From the NCBI GenBank assembly GCA_003532715.1, contig DOEZ01000377.1:1-10299 (forward strand): a DNA stretch of 10,299 nucleotides, given 5' to 3'. The stretch is from Planctomycetaceae bacterium. Its GTDB lineage: Bacteria; Planctomycetota; Planctomycetia; Pirellulales; Thermoguttaceae. A program made the translations under genes and the position numbers. The notes beneath the pieces are model-generated. The model was not told the DNA's origin and made no database searches. It saw only the letters and a program-made list of their open reading frames with translations. How positions within the stretch are numbered: position 1 is the first letter of the stretch; each line of letters starts with the position of its first letter. Positions 5,901 through 10,299 of this stretch are shown in pieces.

Positions 5901-8644
5901 CGGCCGTCGGCCAAGGCGGCGGAATCTACCTCAATACCTTTTCAACCGCCCCGGTACTGTACAATTCGGTCATCGCGGCGAACACTGGATCGGGCAATAC
6001 ACAGGTTCAGGGAAACGTCTCGTCGGACAGCTCCCACAACTTCATTGGTCTCTCCGCCGGCCTCTCGGGCATCACCAACGGCGTGAACGGTAACCAGATC
6101 GGCGTCGGTTCGCCGATCGACCCGATGCTCGGCCCCCTGCAAGACAACGGCGGGCCCACGTGGACGCATGCTCCCCTGCCCGGCAGTCCGTTGATCGATG
6201 CCGGCAATGATTCAAAGGCCCTCGACGCCAAGGGCAACGCGTTGCTGGCCGACGGGCGAGGCTTTCTTCGACTGTACGGAACCGTGGACATTGGCGCGGT
6301 TGAACTCCAGCCGCCGGGTATCCCGGTGGCTTATGATGACGCCTTCGTGGCAGACCAGGGCGATGCGATCGCTCTGGACGTGCTGGCCAACGACTCCTGC
6401 AATGACGGAAGCCCGATGGCGGCCGTCATTGTCGAGCCACCGGCACGCGGCATGCTCGAAGAAAACCCGGACGGAACGTGGACCTACACGCCCGACGTGG
6501 ATTTCTGGGGCATGGACATGTGCTCGTACCGGGCCGTCAACGGCGAGCTACATTCAAACACGGCCCAGGTGTTCGTCTCGGTTCTCTCGCCGACTAGCAT
6601 CATCGTCACCACGGCCGACGACGAACTCGACGGCGACCTTTCGCCCGATGACATCAGTCTACGCGAGGCACTGGCCATGGCCACGTCCGGCTCGACCATT
6701 CAATTTTCGGCCGCGATGTTGAATCAGGTTACTAAGTTGACTTATTCCACGACGGCGACGCTGGCTATCGCTGACGTCCAGATCATTGGCCCAGGCGCAT
6801 CGTTCTTGACCATCGACGGCAATGCGCGAGGAACTGTGTTCCAGGCCACGGGTGGCGAGTCGCTCCTCTCGCACATTACTGTTACCGGTGGCACCAGCAG
6901 CGGTATCGTCGTCAATGCCGGCGTCGAGTTGTCGCTCGATCACATGGTCGTCAACGGTAATCGTTCGGGTTCGGGCTCCAGCGGCGGCGGAATTCTGAAC
7001 GATGGGGTGCTCACGGTCGCGAACTCCGACATCTCTTGGAATGCGACAAGCCGGCATGGCGGCGGAATTCACAGCAACAACGGCTCACTGACCCTCACCA
7101 ACTCGACCGTCTCGAACAATGTCGCCATGAGCGATCGGAGCGTTGGCGGCGGAATCTGCAATTTCTCTGGCGCGATTAACATTGTCAACTCGACCATATC
7201 GGACAATACCATCACAGGCACAGGTGCTCTTCCCGTTGTCGCTGGCGGCGGGTTGTACAGCTACTCGGGGCCAGTTAACGTCACCAATTCCATTGTTTCA
7301 CACAATCGAGTCACGGGAGGTTACCCGAATTCAGGAGAGGGTGGCGGCATCTTCAACACTGGGGGTTCAATTTGCGTTACAAGCTCAACCATCTCAGGTA
7401 ACTCAGCCAATCGGCAGGCGGGCGGCATTTTTAGCGGCGGTATTGGGAGCACGACCTCGATCACGAACACAATCATCTCGGGCAACTCGGCCGACGAGGG
7501 AGGTGGAATCATGAATTCTGGCAGCGAGATGGCCGTCACGAACTCGGTTGTTGCTGGCAATTCGGCGCGGCGGGGCGGTGGAATCGCCGATTGGGGCGCG
7601 CCCAGTAATCCCGGCGTACTCCGAATTATCAATTCGACCATCACGGGGAACTCGGCTGAATACCAGGGCGGTGGATTGGCTTGCTACCCCGAAGGAGTGG
7701 TGATGGTCAACTCGATTGTCGCCGTCAACACGGCCTCATCCTACCCAAACGTCTCCGGCTCGCTCGCCGCCGAAAGCAGCCACAATCTCATCGGCACTGA
7801 TCCGGGCTTCATTCGCAATCCTAGCCCGGGCGGTGACGGCGTTTGGGGCACGGCCGACGACGATTTTGGCGAATTGCGGTTACGGATTGACAGCCCGGCC
7901 GTCAATGCCGGCAGCAATGCCTTGGCCGTCGATGCATGGGGCAATCGGCTGACGGTGGATCTTGATGGGAACCCGCGCATCTCGGGGCCGAGCGTGGATA
8001 TCGGAGCCTATGAGTATCAATTCCCGCGTCTGCCAGGCGATGTTGATTGGAGCGGCACGGTCGATGCCGAGGATGCCAAGATTCTGGCGAGTAACTGGGG
8101 CAAATCAGGCATGACCTGGGCCGACGGTGATTTCAATGGCGACGGCCGTGTCGACGCTATTGATGCGGCCATTCTGGCGGCCCATTTTGGGATGACCATC
8201 GCGCCGCCGGGCGAAACGACACCGAGCACGCCGGAACCACCGAGCGTGTCGTTGCCGTCCGTTGGGCCTGGCGTTGCCGACGCGACTCCGTTGGTCGGTC
8301 CCTTGCCGAACAGCGCTGCGAATTCGGCTCGACAGCCGATTCGGCCGGTCGAGCGTCTGGTTGGAATGGGGGCACAACTTGTGACGCAACCGGGTGCGCA
8401 ACTCGTGGCGCAACAGAGGGAACAACTTCTGACGCAACAGAGGGCTTACGCCCTCCGCTCGCCTGAGGAGGTGGTCGATGCCGTGCTTGGCGACGAGTTT
8501 GGGCCGATGAGTGAAGAAACCATGCTCTTCGGACGGCGCGCGGCTTGGGCTCGCACGATCACGCGGCGGACCGAACCATCGCGATGCGACGCCGACGACG
8601 AGACGGTTTTGGCGGTTGATCTGCTGTTGGCGCGACGTCGATAG
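2906..8644 (+). CDS. Giant LEPR-XLL / beta-helix / cadherin-like / dockerin surface protein, 1912 aa
   Basis: Start ATG 2906 follows GAGGG by 5 bases; stop TAG 8642-8644. Residues 1-45 are basic with only a weak hydrophobic patch (CFFFSGIASA, 11-20). LRLEPLEDRRML (45-56) is the planctomycete LEPR-XLL motif of exported proteins. Four modules follow at about 57-451, 452-717, 718-1138 and 1230-1710. Each opens with a CSLREA-type segment (TLREA at 75-79 and 736-740, SLREA at 1251-1255, degenerate TFIEA at 470-474). Each continues with right-handed beta-helix coils of the pattern GGGIY..GTLSITNSTLSGNSA and closes with a choice-of-anchor-Q-like end (LLPGSPALDAG..., VDLGAYE). A cadherin/tandem-95-like domain lies at 1139-1229. 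A type I dockerin pair is at 1711-1762, with calcium ligands D1712/D1714/S1716/D1720/D1723 and D1742/N1744/D1746/D1750/D1753. The tail (1763-1912) has three octapeptides. No catalytic residues were recognised; adhesion or an envelope structural role is inferred. Confidence 0.93.
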   Translation: MRRRNRGGKRCFFFSGIASAFGRRALPELATGRIIDRPSPFQHRLRLEPLEDRRMLTVFLVDSLADTLADDGVTTLREAIQAANTNTELWGGAVPAGSATETDVIRFAESLFTDGENPVPGTITLGGAELEITDTAGVDLQGPGADRLAIDANRQSRVWNVSASAVVVLSGLTITGGHASGDGGGIYSLGTLTITNSTLSGNSAVYGGGIFNYSGTLSITNSTLSGNWADGPGGGIYNLSNTLSITNSTLSGNWADGSGGGIYNSSGTLSITNSALSGNSAYYYGGGIYVSSGTLSITNSTLSGNSAYYYGGGIYTYASSSVTTLKNTIVAQNVASTRPDICCSSGTLSGSHNLIGDGSGQSALVHGVNGNQVGTSASPIDPRLSDLSQLDSGQWGYYLLPGSPALDAGNNALALDPAGQPLTEDLFGNPRIQNSTVDLGAVEGATAGTPARIYVVASLENTIAEDGVLTFIEAFEAANRNQPVGDAPAGSFSQQDVIQFAEGLSGTVLVDQGELVIVADLSIEGPGAGRLVFDALGQNRVFRIQAGVAASLGGMTITGGSADGGGGIYNDYGTLSITNSTLSGNSAGYGGGIYTSGSLSVTTLNNTIVAQNAASTAGPDIRHYSGTLSGSHNLIGDDSGQSALVDGVNGNQVGTPALPIDPRLSETYRLLPGSPAINAGSNALAVDPDGNSLETDLDGNPRVIGGVVDLGAYECQSVFYVVDSLADTVADDGLLTLREALMAANTNTDLWDGAVPAGSTTETDVIRFAESLFTDGETPVPGTITLGGTQLLVSGKLDIEGPGADLLSINANQLSRVFLIDSGVEANLSGLTITGGTATTGGGISSAGTLTVIDAIISGNSATTTSGRGGGVYSTGTLIVTGSSISNNSAGQYGGGICSYGSSATASISNSTISGNTAANYGGGVFSSGVLTVTGSALSQNSATASSGSGGGAIANSGTAFVINSTISANSSGQYGGGIYSSGSSSKLTLTNSMVTANSAVGQGGGIYLNTFSTAPVLYNSVIAANTGSGNTQVQGNVSSDSSHNFIGLSAGLSGITNGVNGNQIGVGSPIDPMLGPLQDNGGPTWTHAPLPGSPLIDAGNDSKALDAKGNALLADGRGFLRLYGTVDIGAVELQPPGIPVAYDDAFVADQGDAIALDVLANDSCNDGSPMAAVIVEPPARGMLEENPDGTWTYTPDVDFWGMDMCSYRAVNGELHSNTAQVFVSVLSPTSIIVTTADDELDGDLSPDDISLREALAMATSGSTIQFSAAMLNQVTKLTYSTTATLAIADVQIIGPGASFLTIDGNARGTVFQATGGESLLSHITVTGGTSSGIVVNAGVELSLDHMVVNGNRSGSGSSGGGILNDGVLTVANSDISWNATSRHGGGIHSNNGSLTLTNSTVSNNVAMSDRSVGGGICNFSGAINIVNSTISDNTITGTGALPVVAGGGLYSYSGPVNVTNSIVSHNRVTGGYPNSGEGGGIFNTGGSICVTSSTISGNSANRQAGGIFSGGIGSTTSITNTIISGNSADEGGGIMNSGSEMAVTNSVVAGNSARRGGGIADWGAPSNPGVLRIINSTITGNSAEYQGGGLACYPEGVVMVNSIVAVNTASSYPNVSGSLAAESSHNLIGTDPGFIRNPSPGGDGVWGTADDDFGELRLRIDSPAVNAGSNALAVDAWGNRLTVDLDGNPRISGPSVDIGAYEYQFPRLPGDVDWSGTVDAEDAKILASNWGKSGMTWADGDFNGDGRVDAIDAAILAAHFGMTIAPPGETTPSTPEPPSVSLPSVGPGVADATPLVGPLPNSAANSARQPIRPVERLVGMGAQLVTQPGAQLVAQQREQLLTQQRAYALRSPEEVVDAVLGDEFGPMSEETMLFGRRAAWARTITRRTEPSRCDADDETVLAVDLLLARRR
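3041..3073 (+). other. LEPR-XLL motif (RLEPLEDRRML)
   Basis: Residues 46-56 of the giant protein match the LEPR-XLL signature found just ahead of the mature repeats in many planctomycete exported proteins. Its biochemical role is not established. A sorting or processing signal is the common guess. It is the clearest taxonomic marker in the window. Confidence 0.85.
3080..3286 (+). repeat. Segmental duplication A, copy 1 (head of module 1)
   Basis: This 207-bp stretch encodes the CSLREA-type head of module 1. It aligns without gaps to 5063-5269 at an offset of 1983 bases (661 codons). A hand count gives about 33 mismatches, or about 84% nucleotide identity, with the second half much more similar than the first. 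Similarity at DNA level, including many synonymous positions, points to duplication inside the gene. Confidence 0.9.
3476..3862 (+). repeat. Five-copy 75/78-bp in-frame tandem repeat
   Basis: Copies begin at 3476, 3551, 3629, 3707 and 3785. The first is 75 bp and the next three are exactly 78 bp apart (26 codons); the fifth runs into divergent sequence near 3862. Each encodes one beta-helix coil with the consensus T-L-S-I-T-N-S-T-L-S-G-N, then a variable four to six residues, then GGGIY. Copies 2 and 3 differ at only a handful of bases, and copies 4 and 5 share an extra Tyr-Tyr-Tyr insert. The exact period and near-identity indicate recent expansion, with copy number likely to vary between strains. 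Confidence 0.95.
3781..4050 (+). repeat. Segmental duplication B, copy 1 (last coil and end of module 1)
   Basis: This 270-bp segment pairs with 4621-4890. It includes an identical 39-base run at its start (3781-3819 with 4621-4659) and an identical 40-base run (3938-3977 with 4778-4817). One 3-base deletion near the Tyr-Tyr stretch and a compensating 3-base insertion near the AST(A)GPD residues keep the frame. It encodes a beta-helix coil, the NTIVAQN motif, and the SHNLIGD...VNGNQVGT connector. Confidence 0.92.
4621..4890 (+). repeat. Segmental duplication B, copy 2 (module 2)
   Basis: Partner of 3781-4050, described there. In module 2 this single duplicated block supplies nearly the whole beta-helix, which is why module 2 is the shortest of the four (about 266 residues). 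Confidence 0.92.
5063..5269 (+). repeat. Segmental duplication A, copy 2 (head of module 3)
   Basis: Partner of 3080-3286. It encodes the head of module 3 from YVVDSLADT onward and is colinear without gaps. After 5269 the two copies diverge by a two-codon length difference, then share only protein-level similarity. Confidence 0.9.
6320..6592 (+). other. Cadherin / tandem-95-like Ig-fold domain in giant protein
   Basis: Residues 1139-1229 carry the usual landmarks of this beta-sandwich family: A-Y-D-D-A-F near the start, A-L-D-V-L-A-N-D-S (about 1155-1163), D-G-T-W-T-Y-T-P-D-x-D-F-W-G in the middle, and a final FVSV strand. Domains of this type act as calcium-influenced spacers in bacterial adhesins. 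Here it sits between beta-helix modules 3 and 4 and could act as a hinge or spacer. Confidence 0.75.
8036..8191 (+). other. Type I dockerin repeat pair in giant protein
   Basis: Residues 1711-1762 contain two EF-hand-like loops: D-V-D-W-S-G-T-V-D-A-E-D followed by a helix to NWG, and D-F-N-G-D-G-R-V-D-A-I-D followed by a helix to HFG. Both have ligands at loop positions 1, 3, 5, 9 and 12. Dockerins bind cohesins in cellulosomes. Planctomycetes carry many dockerin-like domains on surface proteins whose partners are mostly unknown. No cohesin is visible in this window. Confidence 0.88.
8369..8440 (+). repeat. Three-copy 24-bp repeat encoding Gln-rich octapeptides
   Basis: Residues 1822-1845 read GAQLVTQP, GAQLVAQQ and REQLLTQQ, three in-frame 24-bp units. 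They lie in the C-terminal tail after the dockerin. The units are Gln-rich and probably form a helix or flexible linker before the final acidic/basic segment that ends in LLLARRR. Confidence 0.85.
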
Positions 8645-8674
8645 CCGCACTTCGCTGAAGATCGTCGTTCGCCA

Positions 8675-8732
8675 ATAGTCGCCTTTCGCTCCGCGAAAGT
8701 AGCGCTACTTTCGCGGAGCGAAAGGCGACTAT
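8675..8732. repeat. Perfect 58-bp palindrome with nested hairpins
   Basis: Positions 8675-8703 and 8704-8732 are exact reverse complements over 29 bases with no spacer; the symmetry breaks at 8674 and 8733. Each half contains its own small hairpin, a 7-bp stem CTTTCGC/GCGAAAG around a 3-base loop (8685-8701 and 8706-8722). The DNA could therefore form one long hairpin or two opposed short ones. This layout resembles an inverted pair of REP-type units. A further mini-hairpin, CTTC-GCT-GAAG, lies at 8650-8660. It sits 30 bases after the giant gene's stop and could end transcription or protect the 3' end, though no T-run follows. Confidence 0.95.
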
Positions 8733-8842
8733 GCCGGCCCCGATTGTCGCCGCCCCGAGAATCTGGTCTACTGGTTCTTGTTGTGTCGTATTCGCTCGCT
8801 GATCGGCCGCGTCATTCGACGTTGGGAAGGGTGGTTTCATCC

Positions 8843-10299
8843 ATGACAATCCGCCTCCAAGAACCATCCCGACTCTCGCGCGTCGGTTCGCGGCTGGCCG
8901 GGCCCGCGCTGGCTCGTCTGTTCATTCTGGCCGGAATGGGCTTGCTGCTGTTCGCCGTCTTCGGCCGGTTCTGGACATGGTTCGCCCCGCGCGGCGACAT
9001 GGGCGAGTCCAACGCCGTTGAACGATTCGGGCCCGGTTCCACCGAACTCGAACCGACCGACTGGCCGCACCTGCGCGGGCCGAATTTCGACGGCGTGTCG
9101 GCCGAGACGGGCTTGGCCCAACGCTGGCCCGACGAAGGTCCGCCCGTGCTCTGGATCCGCCACGTTGGCGAAGGGTACAGCGGCCTGATTCGCGTCGGCG
9201 ATCGGCTCTTCACGCAGACCCAAACCGCCTACCGCCAATCGGTCCTTTGTCTCGATGCCGAGTCGGGCGAGACCATCTGGGAGCATCCCTACGACTGGCC
9301 GTACGAGCAAGGCGGCATGTATCCCGGCCCCAGGGCCACTCCCACCTGGCACGCCGGGCGCGTCTATTTCGCGGGGCCGCGCGGCACGGTCGGCTGTCTG
9401 GCCGCCGCCGACGGCCGGCTCCTCTGGCGCGTCAACGTCGTCCAGGAATTCGGAGCACGCGGCATCGGTTTCGGCTACTCCTGCACGCCGCTGGTGTGCG
9501 ACGGCAAGGTGATTCTGCCGGTCGGCGGTGAAAAGGCGGCCGTGGTCGCGCTCGACGCCGACAAGGGATCGACCGTTTGGACCGGCGGCGACGAGCCGGC
9601 CAGTTATTGCGGCGCGTTGCCCATCACGCTGCAAGACCGCCCGCTGGTCGTGGCCTTCCTGCAAAACGCCCTGCTGTTGCTCGACCGAACGACCGGCGAG
9701 GCCCTTTGGCGACACGAATTATCGCGCGAGTACGACGAGCACTCCGCCTGGCCCGTCTACGACGAACCTCGGCTGATGATCGCCAGCCCGTTCCGCAAGG
9801 GAGCGGCCCAGTTCACGCTCGAAGCGGCCGGCGGCGCGGACGAACGACGCCTTGTCGGCCGGCCCGCCTGGGACTCGATGCAAATGTCGAACGATGTCGC
9901 TTCCTGCGTTCTCCACGAGGGCTGCGTGTATGGCTTCGATCTGCGCGACATCCAAACCAAGGCGCGACGCGCGTCGCGAGGCACGTTTCGGGCTCTCGAC
10001 TTCAAGACGGGCGACGTGCTCTGGTCCGACGAACGGCCCGGCCACGCGAGCCTCATCGCGGCCGACGGCAAGCTGCTGATGCTCAACGACCGGGGCGAGG
10101 CGATTCTCGCGAGCGCCTCGCCCGAGGCATACGAAGAACTCTCGCGCGCGAACGTCTTCGGCGGCGAGATCTGCTGGACCGCCCCGACGTTGAGCCGCGG
10201 ACGGCTCTATCTGCGCAGTCCGACGCGTGCGGCGTGCCTTTACGTCGGCAAGCCCGAGCAACTGCCCGAGGCGCGGCGAGCGGCGGCGCGGCGGACGTC
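8843..10299 (+). CDS. Membrane-anchored PQQ-like beta-propeller protein (BamB-like repeats), 3' end outside window
   Basis: The frame is open from ATG 8843 to the right edge (485 codons, no stop). GGAAGG at 8825-8830 is a possible, rather distant ribosome binding site; an in-frame GTG at 8831 is an alternative start. Residues 24-42 form one hydrophobic segment after a basic N-terminus, predicting a membrane anchor with the rest outside the cytoplasm. W74-P-H-L-R-G-P-N-F-D-G opens the propeller, as is usual in planctomycete members of this family. Blade signatures of the form x-L-D-x-x-T/S-G-x-x-x-W occur at about 133-148, 182-198, 234-248, 277-292 and 381-397, with a weaker one at 411-424. 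These are PQQ-like repeats; residues that would prove cofactor binding or dehydrogenase activity were not identified, so a scaffold or sensor role is as likely as an enzyme. The sequence at the edge (YLRS...CLYVGKPEQL) looks like the end of the propeller, but the frame continues. Confidence 0.87.
   Translation, partial: MTIRLQEPSRLSRVGSRLAGPALARLFILAGMGLLLFAVFGRFWTWFAPRGDMGESNAVERFGPGSTELEPTDWPHLRGPNFDGVSAETGLAQRWPDEGPPVLWIRHVGEGYSGLIRVGDRLFTQTQTAYRQSVLCLDAESGETIWEHPYDWPYEQGGMYPGPRATPTWHAGRVYFAGPRGTVGCLAAADGRLLWRVNVVQEFGARGIGFGYSCTPLVCDGKVILPVGGEKAAVVALDADKGSTVWTGGDEPASYCGALPITLQDRPLVVAFLQNALLLLDRTTGEALWRHELSREYDEHSAWPVYDEPRLMIASPFRKGAAQFTLEAAGGADERRLVGRPAWDSMQMSNDVASCVLHEGCVYGFDLRDIQTKARRASRGTFRALDFKTGDVLWSDERPGHASLIAADGKLLMLNDRGEAILASASPEAYEELSRANVFGGEICWTAPTLSRGRLYLRSPTRAACLYVGKPEQLPEARRAAARRT

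Noticed and set aside
8837..9715. 292-codon - strand frame opposite the beta-propeller gene
   Set aside because: It is a long antisense frame expected at this GC content; the + strand frame carries regular PQQ-like blade motifs.

Overview
The window looks like chromosomal DNA of a planctomycete, probably from the Pirellulales/Lacipirellulaceae side of the phylum. This is judged from the high GC content and the very large surface-type protein with an LEPLEDRRML motif near its N-terminus (the LEPR-XLL signature typical of planctomycete exported proteins). Further support comes from a type I dockerin pair, a membrane-anchored PQQ-like beta-propeller gene, and long GC-rich intergenic palindromes. 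No rRNA, tRNA, CRISPR array, integrase or transposase was seen.

Layout. Positions 1-868 hold two short + strand genes of unknown function, 6 bases apart; the first runs in from the left edge. A small multi-spanning membrane protein on the - strand (865-1272) meets them tail to tail with a 4-base stop-codon overlap. After a 178-base divergent spacer comes a stand-alone acyltransferase of the FabD/polyketide AT family (1451-2512). A 393-base gene-free stretch follows (2513-2905), with a candidate sigma-70 promoter carrying a dyad, an ACGAAG-rich direct repeat and a 26-bp-arm inverted repeat. Positions 2906-8644 are one 1912-residue gene: LEPR-XLL motif, four beta-helix modules, a cadherin/tandem-95-like domain between modules 3 and 4, a dockerin pair, and a 150-residue C-terminal tail. 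A 198-base spacer (8645-8842) carries a perfect 58-bp palindrome, and the window ends inside a PQQ-like beta-propeller gene (8843 to the right edge).

How the genes relate. There is no obvious pathway. Apart from the two small genes at the left edge, each gene looks like its own transcription unit. The most notable biology is the internal architecture of the large surface protein, which looks built by repeated, partly recent, DNA-level duplication: a 78-bp tandem array, two segmental duplications and a 24-bp repeat. The two different intergenic palindromic elements flanking it come second. No convincing new multi-gene system was found.
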